Below, one piece after another: positions 6,582 through 14,151 of a DNA stretch of 17,633 bases; position 1 is the first letter of the stretch; the number at the start of each line of letters is the position of its first letter. This DNA is from CAKZML01 sp041571575 (GTDB lineage Bacteria; Pseudomonadota; Gammaproteobacteria; Steroidobacterales; BM003). The position numbers and the translations under genes are program-made. Under the pieces are notes generated by a model that worked only from the letters and a program-made list of their open reading frames with translations, was not told the DNA's origin and ran no database searches. Location: NCBI GenBank assembly GCA_041571575.1, contig JBFFTZ010000007.1, positions 1 through 17,633 of the forward strand, in the 5' to 3' direction.

Positions 6582-9146
6582 TCAGAACTTTAACCCCAGT
6601 CGCACACCGATCGTTCGCGGTCGCGAGTAGCTTACCCGCTGGCGATCGAAGACAAAGTCGCGCGCGACTTCCGCACGCTCATCGGTCAGATTGTCAGCAT
6701 ACAATTCCGCAGACCACCGGTCGGCGCTAACTCCTGCCGTCAGCCCGATGATTGTCCAGCTATCCATTTCGTCACGGTTGATGGAAATGATGTCGCTGGA
6801 CGACTCCGAGGAGAACGACAGGACCGGCATAACGTGCGCGATCAGACCGCTGTTCGGCAAATCCCACTCGTAGCGAGCACGTAACGTGCCTTGCAATTCC
6901 GGCGCATAGGCCAGTTCTTCACCCCGCCGCACGTCATTGGTCGGCGTCAATACGTTGGTAATCTCGGTGTCAAGGATAGAAAATGCACCGGAAACCGTTA
7001 GCCCCTCGCTAAAGTCTGGTAGCCAGACAAAGTCACCCTCGAGCCCGACGATTTCGGCGTTAGCCGCGTTGTCCGAGAAAAACAGGTTGGTGATACTCGG
7101 GTCGAAGATCGTCGTCTGCAGGTTTTCCACGTCGATCATAAACAGGGCCGCGTTTAATTGCAGCGTAGCGTCGAAAAAGGTCGACTTGACGCCCAGCTCC
7201 CAGTTGGTGACATTATCCGTATCCAACGCGTACGGTACTGTGAAGTTGTTCGGTCCCGCCGCCCCGCCTGGGCGATTCAGGAGCCCGGGACGAAAACCTT
7301 CCGACCACGTGAAGTAATACATTTGATCGCTATTTGGCCGCCAAGTGCTGGTGAACTTGAAGATCACACCATCCGTGGCTGCCTTGTCAGGCGCACCCAC
7401 TGTGTTGTCCGGCGAGAACTGCGCCGAGATGTTGGTGCCAAATTCCTGGGCATCCGTTGTCTGTCCGAGGTTGTAAAATGACGAATTTGCACTGCCTTCA
7501 AAGTCGACCTCAATATCGTAGTACCGGGCGCCAACCGTGATCGCGAACTGTTCGGAGAAATCGTATTTAGCTTCACCGAAAATGCCGAATTGTTCGTCGG
7601 TGCGCAGCACATCGTTGCGGAAAATCACGCCTGTCGGAAATGGGCCGGCATCACTGTAATAACCCGGCTGCGCGTTGCCGATTTCGCCGGTGACGGTTGT
7701 GTTGGTCAGCGGGTAGTTTGGCGCGAACCCGGTAGAAACCCCGTCAAACCCAATAACGTTCACGGAACCCGGATACGTGAAATCGTTAATTTCTGCCAAC
7801 TCCATGTTCTGGTAGAACGCGCCCGCAGTAACGCGCAAAGCCTTGTTCTGGTCCGTAGTAATTCGGAACTCATGACTCGTCACTTTCGTTTGTGTCGAAC
7901 TGTCGACGAACAAATTGGGCGCGTGACAGGTGCCGGTCGGCGCAGCCGCAGGGTAAGTGACGCTGCCGTCGCAGATGTAATAGGGAAGGTACTGACCGAC
8001 GAACAGATAATCAGAGTAGTCGACGATCTGGTCAGTCTCGCGATCAGTGTAAGCACCCGAGTAAACGAGCTGCAGTTCCCCGATGTGGCCTTCGAGTGTC
8101 CAAGCCGTATTGCTGAACTCGTCCTTTACGGAGTCTTGGCTGAAGCGCTGAATTTCGAGATCATCCAGTGTGGGGTCAGCGAAAAAGACGCCATCCACGT
8201 CCAGGCTCTGCTCCATGCGCGCGACCAGCAGGCTCCAGTCGTCATTGATGTTCCAGCGGGCTCCAATGCGTCCACCGTTGTAGGTTGCTTCATTGAAGTC
8301 CTCCTCAACCAGCGCGCTGTTGTCGGCGGAGATGAAGTTGACGGCGCTCAGATCGGCCGTGGACTGGAAACCCGCCCGCTGAGCCGTAACCGGAACGCCG
8401 TTTTCGCGGACGGTGCCTTCGGGCCGGAATCGACCGCTTTCGCTGGCATCCCGAGTGCCGGCAACATTGTCGATATAACCACCCTGGGTATCGGTATAAA
8501 AGACGCCTCGTAACGCAACCGTATCGCTTATGGGGAGATTCAGCATGGCCTCCAGGTTGCTGTTCATGTCGCCATGAGCAACGCTCGCGGCGCCGAGTTT
8601 CACGCTGCCGTACAGCTCACCTATTTCCGGCTTGTTCGTGATCAGGCGTATGTTGCCGGCCTGCGAGCTGGCGCCAAACAGTGTGCCTTGTGGCCCCGCC
8701 AGCACTTCGATGCGTTTCAGGTCGGCAGCGTAAACATCCAGATTTCGGCCTGGCTGAGACAGCGGCTGATCATCGAGATAGAAGGCCACGTTGGGTGCAA
8801 GGCCGGCGACGCCGGCCGTCGTCAGGTTTGGTGTAGTTGAGGCGACGCCGCGAATGTAGACGGTGTTCTGGCCTGGGCCGCTACCTCCAGCCGTGACGCC
8901 CGGGAGTTGCAGCACATAGTCTGCGAAATTGTCGATCCCCAGGTCGTCTATCGCATCACCTGAGAGTACGGATACCGCAATCGGTACGTCCTGCAGAGAT
9001 TCTTCGACCTTGGTCGCGGTAACGACGACTTCTTCAACGTGGCGCTTGGGCTTTTTCTGTTGAGCGTATGTGCCTGGTGCGTGCAGAGCTAATGCTACTG
9101 CCGCAGCGACAGCGCTGCAGCGTACAGCCGGTTTTGATATGCGCAT
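6582..9146 (-). CDS. TonB-dependent outer-membrane receptor
   Basis: 854 residues from the chosen start. Signal peptide MRISKPAVRC then AVAAAVALALHAPGTYA, cleaved near residue 28. A TonB-box region (HVEEVVVTATKVEESLQDVP) follows at 36-55, then the plug domain to about 175 with VYIRG (96-100) and RIEVLAGPQGTLFG (145-158). The remainder is a 22-stranded barrel, ending in RTIGVRLGLKF with the terminal Phe typical of outer-membrane barrels. It imports a ligand across the outer membrane using TonB-ExbBD energy. An in-frame start 66 nt upstream (9212) would put 22 polar residues before the signal peptide. The ATG at 9146 has GGGAG 4 nt upstream and begins directly at the signal sequence, so it is preferred. 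It is the first gene of an apparent operon with the TPR-sulfotransferase and MarR genes, divergent from the BCCT carrier. The ligand cannot be told from the sequence. No N-terminal signalling (FecR-interacting) domain is present. Confidence 0.95.
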   Translation of the reverse strand: MRISKPAVRCSAVAAAVALALHAPGTYAQQKKPKRHVEEVVVTATKVEESLQDVPIAVSVLSGDAIDDLGIDNFADYVLQLPGVTAGGSGPGQNTVYIRGVASTTPNLTTAGVAGLAPNVAFYLDDQPLSQPGRNLDVYAADLKRIEVLAGPQGTLFGASSQAGNIRLITNKPEIGELYGSVKLGAASVAHGDMNSNLEAMLNLPISDTVALRGVFYTDTQGGYIDNVAGTRDASESGRFRPEGTVRENGVPVTAQRAGFQSTADLSAVNFISADNSALVEEDFNEATYNGGRIGARWNINDDWSLLVARMEQSLDVDGVFFADPTLDDLEIQRFSQDSVKDEFSNTAWTLEGHIGELQLVYSGAYTDRETDQIVDYSDYLFVGQYLPYYICDGSVTYPAAAPTGTCHAPNLFVDSSTQTKVTSHEFRITTDQNKALRVTAGAFYQNMELAEINDFTYPGSVNVIGFDGVSTGFAPNYPLTNTTVTGEIGNAQPGYYSDAGPFPTGVIFRNDVLRTDEQFGIFGEAKYDFSEQFAITVGARYYDIEVDFEGSANSSFYNLGQTTDAQEFGTNISAQFSPDNTVGAPDKAATDGVIFKFTSTWRPNSDQMYYFTWSEGFRPGLLNRPGGAAGPNNFTVPYALDTDNVTNWELGVKSTFFDATLQLNAALFMIDVENLQTTIFDPSITNLFFSDNAANAEIVGLEGDFVWLPDFSEGLTVSGAFSILDTEITNVLTPTNDVRRGEELAYAPELQGTLRARYEWDLPNSGLIAHVMPVLSFSSESSSDIISINRDEMDSWTIIGLTAGVSADRWSAELYADNLTDERAEVARDFVFDRQRVSYSRPRTIGVRLGLKF

Positions 9147-9309
9147 GGAACTCCCGGGAGGTTTATTTGTAGCGCGCAAGCGTAAAGTACTTTTGGGTGC
9201 AAGTACAGTCACGTCGTGCGCACTGGGGGAATCGGTGGTTTTTACCCCTATATCTTGGTAATATTGCGGCGCCTCGCAGATTTAGCGGCAAGATGGGACG
9301 ATTATTCAA

Positions 9310-9321
9310 TTAGCCGGCTAA
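9310..9321. promoter_or_regulatory. 12-bp perfect palindrome in the divergent receptor/BCCT control region
   Basis: TTAGCCGGCTAA is a perfect palindrome in the 221-nt gap between the two divergent starts (9147-9367), 46 nt before the BCCT ATG. Its size and position fit an operator, but it could be chance. TTGTTA at 9323-9328 just beside it may be a -35 element for the plus strand, though no good -10 follows at the right distance. Nothing else in the gap is assigned. Confidence 0.35.
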
Positions 9322-9367
9322 CTTGTTACCCTTCGTACACTAACTAAAAAAATGGTCCCCCATCACT

Positions 9368-10987
9368 ATGCCACGCTTCCGTTATCAAACCGGCCACAAG
9401 GTCGGCGAAAATAATATTCAGCTGCTTGGGCTGGACCTGCACAACCCCGTTTTCTTCACCAGCGCGGCGCTGATACTGCTTTTTGTCATTAGCACACTGT
9501 TTGCGCCTGAATACGCCGCTGCCGTCCTCGGCAACGCTCGTGAATGGACGCTAGAGCATGCACACTGGTTCTTCAGTCTGACGATCGCTGCGGTATTTCT
9601 TTTTTGCGTGTATCTTGCCGTGTCACCGTTGGGGCGCATCCGGCTTGGCGGGCCAACGGCCACGCCGGACTTCGGTACGCTATCGTGGCTGGCCATGCTG
9701 TTTTCCGCAGGTGTCGGTATCGGCCTGATGTTTTGGGGCGCCGCAGAACCACTGGCTTATTTCACCGGGTGGGGTGGCACCCCCCTGAACGCGGTTCCAG
9801 AATCCACCCAAGCGCGCCGATTGGCAATGAGTGCAACGATATTTCATTGGGGGCTTTACCCGTGGAGCGTTTATGCGCTGCTAGGCCTGGCGCTAGCCTT
9901 CTTTACGTTTAACAAGGGCCTGCCACTAACGATTCGCTCCTGTTTTTTTCCGTTGCTCGGCGACCGGATCTGGGGATGGCCGGGACACATAATCGACACA
10001 CTTGCTGTTGTCGCAACCATCTTCGGGCTGGCTACGTCACTAGGCTTCGGCGCCATACAGACGGCATCGGGACTTCATTACCTGTTCGGCATCGATGCCG
10101 GGATTGCCACTCAGGTGGGTGTCATCGTCGGCGTAACCTCGGTAGCCACCCTGTCGGTGGTTCGGGGCTTGGACAAGGGCGTTCGAGTGCTCAGCAACGT
10201 CAACAGTATTCTCGCCCTAAGCCTGTTGGCCTTCGTGCTATTGGCTGGACCAACCGGCAAGATTTTGGTTGAGATTCCCACCAATGCTGCACGCTATGTG
10301 GGCGACATGTTGCCACTCACGAACTGGTTCGACCGCGAAGACAAGGCGTGGTACCAGTCATGGACGATTTTCTACTGGGCGTGGTGGATTTCCTGGTCAC
10401 CGTTCGTCGGGATGTTTATCGCCCGCATTTCGAGAGGCAGAACGATCCGCGGATTCATGGCAGCCGTGCTGCTCATGCCGGTTGCGGTCAGCATTATCTG
10501 GTTTACCGTTTTCGGTACGACGGCGATCGAGCAGGCCGTGAATGGCGTCGGCGACCTCGCCAATGGGTTCACCGAAGCGCCCCTGGTGTTGTTCCAGATG
10601 CTCGACAATTTGCCCTTCGCGACGATCGTTTCCGTATTCGCCGTAATCCTGCTGCTGATCTTTTTTATTACGTCTTCCGACTCGGGGTCACTGGTCATCG
10701 ACACGATTACCGCTGGCGGCAAGCTGCATGCCCCGGTTGCGCAACGCATTTTCTGGGCAGTCATGGAGGGCCTGGTGGCCGCCGTACTGCTGTTGGGTGG
10801 CGGCAGCACAGTCCTAAGCGCCTTGCAGGCCGGCGCGATCACCACAGCGCTGCCGTTCACGGTGATCCTGCTGCTTTGCTGCGTCAGTCTATATCGCGGA
10901 CTGTCGCACGAACTTGGCTCGCTGCTAAACCGCGCGCCCTCGGAAGACGTGACCGAGATTCGGGCAGAACAAGTGAAGGGGCGGTGA
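9368..10987 (+). CDS. BCCT-family betaine/choline/carnitine-type transporter
   Basis: 539 residues, about 12 membrane segments. It matches secondary carriers of the BCCT family, which take up quaternary ammonium compounds (glycine betaine, choline, carnitine, DMSP) at the inner membrane. Seen: the glycine-rich substrate/sodium stretch GVGIGLMFWGAAEPL (115-129), close to the GMGIGLMFYG of BetP-type glycine-betaine carriers rather than the CaiT/BetT variants. The TM8 signature FYWAWWISWSPFVGMFIARIS (335-355) carries the aromatic box tryptophans, and FITSSDSGSLVIDT (433-446) follows. The C-terminal cytoplasmic tail is short (about 30 residues), lacking the long osmosensing tail of BetP or BetT. 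The ATG at 9368 has no clear Shine-Dalgarno, but no alternative is better. It is divergent from the TonB receptor and convergent with the trp block. Family is certain; substrate (betaine most likely) and ion coupling are inferred. Confidence 0.95.
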   Translation: MPRFRYQTGHKVGENNIQLLGLDLHNPVFFTSAALILLFVISTLFAPEYAAAVLGNAREWTLEHAHWFFSLTIAAVFLFCVYLAVSPLGRIRLGGPTATPDFGTLSWLAMLFSAGVGIGLMFWGAAEPLAYFTGWGGTPLNAVPESTQARRLAMSATIFHWGLYPWSVYALLGLALAFFTFNKGLPLTIRSCFFPLLGDRIWGWPGHIIDTLAVVATIFGLATSLGFGAIQTASGLHYLFGIDAGIATQVGVIVGVTSVATLSVVRGLDKGVRVLSNVNSILALSLLAFVLLAGPTGKILVEIPTNAARYVGDMLPLTNWFDREDKAWYQSWTIFYWAWWISWSPFVGMFIARISRGRTIRGFMAAVLLMPVAVSIIWFTVFGTTAIEQAVNGVGDLANGFTEAPLVLFQMLDNLPFATIVSVFAVILLLIFFITSSDSGSLVIDTITAGGKLHAPVAQRIFWAVMEGLVAAVLLLGGGSTVLSALQAGAITTALPFTVILLLCCVSLYRGLSHELGSLLNRAPSEDVTEIRAEQVKGR

Positions 10988-11086
10988 GATGGTCGCCCGC
11001 TGCCAGGTTCGGCTATTTTTTGGTTTGCACCGAAATCTAATCCAGATTGGTCATTACTTTGCGGCCAAGTTTGACCAGCCTTCAGA

Positions 11087-11103
11087 GGCGGACCCAATCC
11101 GCC
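11087..11103. terminator. weak hairpin in the convergent BCCT/trp gap
   Basis: GGCGGA-CCCAA-TCCGCC forms a 6-bp stem with a 5-nt loop in the 204-nt convergent gap. Neither strand has a following T-run, so it is only a candidate. No strong terminator was found for either the BCCT gene or the trp block here. Confidence 0.22.
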
Positions 11104-11191
11104 CTCGCGTACAGCAAGAACACTTTTGTGGCGTTGCGAATTAGTCTTTAGAAAGCGAGTGGTAATGACGCGAAAATCACCGACGCGGCGG

Positions 11192-11512
11192 TCAGTCCGC
11201 CCTCGGCCGTTCCGTGCCGCAATGCCAGCAGGCAGTGAACTGGCCATCCAGTTTTTCCCCGCAATCCGGACAATCCCACTGGGGAAGATCCGGCGATGGT
11301 CCTTTCAGGTGCTCCGCTACGATTTCGCCCGCCCGCTGAAGATCTTCGTCCCGGCTCACCCATAGCTGGGGCCAGACCTCGGTGAAAGGAACCTCGCCGC
11401 GCAGGGTGAACATTTGATCGTTCTTCACCAGGCAAGGAATGCCTTCCTGCTCCAGCAGGTTTTTCAGGTGCTGGACGGTGACCAGCGAATCCGTTGTGTA
11501 GATTTTTTTCAC
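11192..11512 (-). CDS. DUF2007-like small protein with C-terminal zinc ribbon, last gene of trp operon
   Basis: 106 residues. Residues 1-~70 (MKKIYTTDSLVTVQHLKNLL, then EGIPCLVKNDQMFTL, then PQLWVSRDEDLQRAGEIV) match the DUF2007 'putative signal transducing' fold, a small ferredoxin-like domain of unknown function, some members of which resemble the PII family in topology. Residues 80-99 form a zinc ribbon with CPDC (81-84) and CWHC (95-98). Translation is taken from GTG at 11512, 7 nt after the trpA stop, because the DUF2007 similarity begins exactly there. An in-frame ATG at 11554 lies within trpA and adds unrelated residues. Spacing implies co-transcription and perhaps coupling with trpA. 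Function unknown; no tryptophan enzyme activity is suggested. Confidence 0.83.
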   Translation of the reverse strand: MKKIYTTDSLVTVQHLKNLLEQEGIPCLVKNDQMFTLRGEVPFTEVWPQLWVSRDEDLQRAGEIVAEHLKGPSPDLPQWDCPDCGEKLDGQFTACWHCGTERPRAD

Positions 11513-11519
11513 AGGTTGT

Positions 11520-12302
11520 TCACCCCGGCTGCAAGCCGTCCAGGAACTCGCCAATAGACTCGCCCTTTTCCATCACCTCCACCAGTGCGGAGCCGACAAT
11601 GACGCCGTCCACGTGGGGAGCCAGGCGCTTAACCTGCTCGGCGGAGCGAATACCAAAGCCGGCGCACACCGGAATGGCTGACTTCTCGCGCACCCCATCC
11701 AGGTAATCCAGCATGTTGTCGCGTTCACTTGCGGCGCCCCCGGTGATGCCGGTAACCGTGACCGCATAAACAAACCCGGTGCTGGCATCACACAGTTTCT
11801 GGATGCGTGATTCCGGAGTAACCGGGCTGACCAGCTGCACCAGGGCCATACCCTGGCTGGTGATGCTTTCAATCATGGGGCCGGATTCCTCCAGGGGAAG
11901 ATCCGGAACGATGAATCCACACACCCCGGCAGCCCGGGCGCGCCTGGCCAGCTCTTCCAGGCCGTAGGCCAGCAATGGATTCAGATAACTCATCAGCAGG
12001 ATTGGCGCCTGGGCCGCCCGCCCCGCTTTCTGCATCTGCTCCAGCTGGTCGAGAATCCAGCGCACCGACACGCCGGCCTCCAGGGCCTGGTGACTGGCTC
12101 GCTGGATAGTCACGCCATCGGCCATGGGGTCCGAGAACGGCACGCCAAGCTCTACCACATCGCTGTGCTGGCTCACCTCGGTGAGGTGCTCCTGGAACTT
12201 GCCCGCATCCGGAAAACCCGCGGTCATGAATGCGATCATGGGTACACGACCCGCGGCACGAGCGTCACGCAGGGTCTGGGAAATCTGTTCGTGGGGAAGC
12301 AT
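11520..12302 (-). CDS. trpA: tryptophan synthase alpha subunit
   Basis: 260 residues, full-length for TrpA, a TIM barrel that cleaves indole-3-glycerol phosphate to indole and glyceraldehyde-3-phosphate in the alpha2-beta2 complex. Seen: catalytic Glu51 and Asp62 in VVELGVPFSDPMADGV (49-64), the loop-6 region GFVYAVTVTGITGG, and the phosphate-binding GFGIRSAEQV and GVIVGSALVE near the C-terminus. It starts at ATG 12302 with a good AGGAGAG site that overlaps the trpB stop codon; gap to trpB is 13 nt. Assignment is firm. Confidence 0.98.
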   Translation of the reverse strand: MLPHEQISQTLRDARAAGRVPMIAFMTAGFPDAGKFQEHLTEVSQHSDVVELGVPFSDPMADGVTIQRASHQALEAGVSVRWILDQLEQMQKAGRAAQAPILLMSYLNPLLAYGLEELARRARAAGVCGFIVPDLPLEESGPMIESITSQGMALVQLVSPVTPESRIQKLCDASTGFVYAVTVTGITGGAASERDNMLDYLDGVREKSAIPVCAGFGIRSAEQVKRLAPHVDGVIVGSALVEVMEKGESIGEFLDGLQPG

Positions 12303-12315
12303 CAGCGTGACTCTC

Positions 12316-13551
12316 CTAAAGCGGCAGGGTGCGTAGTGTGGGCATGTCTTTATCGCCCCGACCGGACATGCCGATCAGTATGCGCTTGCCCGGATTCTCA
12401 TGGGCCCAGCGTCGGGCGCCTGCCAGGGCGTGAGCACTTTCCAGGGCAGGAAGAATTCCTTCCAGCCGGCAACACTCGTTCAGCGCATCCAGGGCTTCCT
12501 CGTCGCCAATCACCTTGTACTGCACACGTCCTATTTGCTTGAGCAGGGCATGCTCAGGACCGACCCCCGGATAATCCAGGCCGGCCGATACCGAATGGGT
12601 CTCCTGCACCTGGCCGTCCGCGTCCTGCAGCAGCATGGAGAAGTTTCCGTGCAACACCCCCGGCGTGCCGTGGGACAGGGTCGCTGAATGATCACCCAGC
12701 GCGTCACCGCGTCCACCAGCCTCGATGCCAATGAGCTGGATGCTGCGATCCGCCAGCAAGGGATGGAACATGCCGATGGCGTTTGAGCCGCCACCCACGC
12801 AAGCAACTGCCACGTCCGGCAACACGCCTGTGGCCTCAAGGATCTGCGCCCTGGCTTCCTGGCCAATCACCGACTGCAGACGCTGGACCAGCGTGGGATA
12901 CGGGTGGGGGCCAATGGCCGAACCCAGCAGGTAATAGGTTTGCTCCGGATCAGACACCCAGTCCCTGATTGCCTCGTCAATCGCGGCCCGCAAAGTACGG
13001 TCACCGGTGGTCACCGGAAACACCTCGGTACCCAGCCGACGCATACGATCCACGTTGGGCGCCTGGCGCTCGATGTCAATTTCACCCATGTAAACCCGGC
13101 ACGGCAGGCCCAGTCGGGCGCAGGCCGCAGCGGTGGCAACACCATGCTGTCCGGCGCCGGTCTCGGCGACAATCCGCTTCACGCCCAGGCGCTTGGCCAG
13201 CAGGGCCTGGCCGATGGAGTTGTTGATCTTGTGGGCGCCAGTGTGGGCCAGGTCCTCGCGTTTGAACCAGACATCCGCGCCCCATGCTTCGCTGATCCTG
13301 GGGACGTGAGTCAGGGGCGTGGGACGACCTACCCAGTCATGCAGCTGGGCCCGCAATTCCTCCCGGAACTCCGGGGCATCCAGGTGATCGCGCATCCCCT
13401 GCTCCAGGCGCTCAAGGGCGGGCACAAGAGTCTCGGGGACGTATCGCCCACCGAACATGCCATAGCGACCGAACTCGTCCGGCAGGCTGCCGTCGATCAG
13501 GCGCTGCAACAGCTCTTCATTCTGTTCGCTTTGGGTTGGCTTACCAGACAT
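12316..13551 (-). CDS. trpB: tryptophan synthase beta subunit
   Basis: 411 residues, usual TrpB1 length. PLP-dependent condensation of indole (channelled from TrpA) with serine. Seen: the PLP lysine Lys108 in HTGAHKINNSIGQA (103-116), Glu130 in AETGAGQHG, the phosphate-cup GGGSNAIG (253-260), and the C-terminal SGRGDKDM motif. The N-terminus DEFGRYGMFGGRYVPETL is canonical. ATG at 13551 lies 3 nt after the trpF stop, with GGAG 6 nt upstream. Assignment is firm. Confidence 0.98.
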   Translation of the reverse strand: MSGKPTQSEQNEELLQRLIDGSLPDEFGRYGMFGGRYVPETLVPALERLEQGMRDHLDAPEFREELRAQLHDWVGRPTPLTHVPRISEAWGADVWFKREDLAHTGAHKINNSIGQALLAKRLGVKRIVAETGAGQHGVATAAACARLGLPCRVYMGEIDIERQAPNVDRMRRLGTEVFPVTTGDRTLRAAIDEAIRDWVSDPEQTYYLLGSAIGPHPYPTLVQRLQSVIGQEARAQILEATGVLPDVAVACVGGGSNAIGMFHPLLADRSIQLIGIEAGGRGDALGDHSATLSHGTPGVLHGNFSMLLQDADGQVQETHSVSAGLDYPGVGPEHALLKQIGRVQYKVIGDEEALDALNECCRLEGILPALESAHALAGARRWAHENPGKRILIGMSGRGDKDMPTLRTLPL

Positions 13552-13554
13552 CGT

Positions 13555-14151
13555 TCACTCCATTTCACTTTCTGCTGCACGCACTGCAGCCACAAATTCT
13601 CTGATTCTTGCCGGGTCTTTAACCCCCGGGGATGACTCGACACCGCTGCTGACATCCACCCCGAATGGCCTTACCGCTGCAATGGCTTTCGCCACGTTTC
13701 CCGGGTGCAGCCCACCGGCCAACACCAGCTGGGTGCGCTCCGCCAAACTGTGCGCCAAAGACCAATCGGCAGTTTCCCCGGCACCTGAGCGGGCGCCCTC
13801 GTACACCAGCCGCGTCGGAAACGATTCCGGAGCAGCATTTCGGTACACCGGCAGCGGCTCACACCCGGCGGGCAAGACAAAGCCATCCAGTGCATGGGCA
13901 TCAGCCTGAAACCAGGTCGGCACGGCCATGTCAAACAACTCGTCAAACTCCCCGGGCGCCGGTGACAGGGTCACAACAACACTGCGGATACCGGGCGGCA
14001 ACTGCTTGATCAGTTCCGCCGCCTGGGAGGCGGAAACCCGTCGTGGCGAGGCCGCCATGACAAAGCCTATGGCATCCACACCGGCCTGGACCGCAGCCTC
14101 CAGGGCAGCCCGGTCGCGAATGCCGCAAACCTTGATCCAGGTTCGGCTCAC
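13555..14151 (-). CDS. trpF: phosphoribosylanthranilate isomerase, divergent
   Basis: 198 residues. Converts phosphoribosylanthranilate to the carboxyphenylamino-deoxyribulose phosphate intermediate. Seen: IKVCGI with catalytic Cys9 (6-11), GFVMAASPRRVS (29-40), SGAGETADWSL (122-132) in place of the usual GGTGKTFDW, LAGGLHPGNV (144-153) and the phosphate-binding GVDVSSGVESSPGVKD (164-179). The usual VQLHG strand motif is missing (TWFQADAHALDG at 79-90). The residue where the general-acid Asp is expected is not obvious: LVYEG at 115-119 has Glu118. Starts at GTG 14151, overlapping the trpC stop by 4 nt (GTGA), so translation is coupled. Position in the operon makes the function secure despite the divergence. 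Confidence 0.93.
   Translation of the reverse strand: MSRTWIKVCGIRDRAALEAAVQAGVDAIGFVMAASPRRVSASQAAELIKQLPPGIRSVVVTLSPAPGEFDELFDMAVPTWFQADAHALDGFVLPAGCEPLPVYRNAAPESFPTRLVYEGARSGAGETADWSLAHSLAERTQLVLAGGLHPGNVAKAIAAVRPFGVDVSSGVESSPGVKDPARIREFVAAVRAAESEME

Noticed and set aside
7590..8513. 307-codon open frame on the plus strand opposite the TonB receptor
   Set aside because: Antisense shadow of a strongly supported receptor gene; no recognisable domain and low-complexity composition.
9147..9212. Upstream in-frame start giving a 22-residue N-terminal extension of the TonB receptor
   Set aside because: The extension is polar and would bury the signal peptide; the ATG at 9146 has a GGGAG site and begins at the signal sequence.
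11187..11201. GGCGG-ACTGA-CCGCC hairpin over the DUF2007 stop codon as a trp-operon terminator (minus strand)
   Set aside because: Stem is only 5 bp and the following sequence (GCGTCGGTGATTTTCG) lacks a proper T-run; too weak to call.
12904..13635. 243-codon open frame opposite trpB/trpF, with similar long antisense frames opposite trpD and the BCCT gene
   Set aside because: GC-rich antisense shadows of essential genes with clear motifs on the coding strand; no protein-family features.
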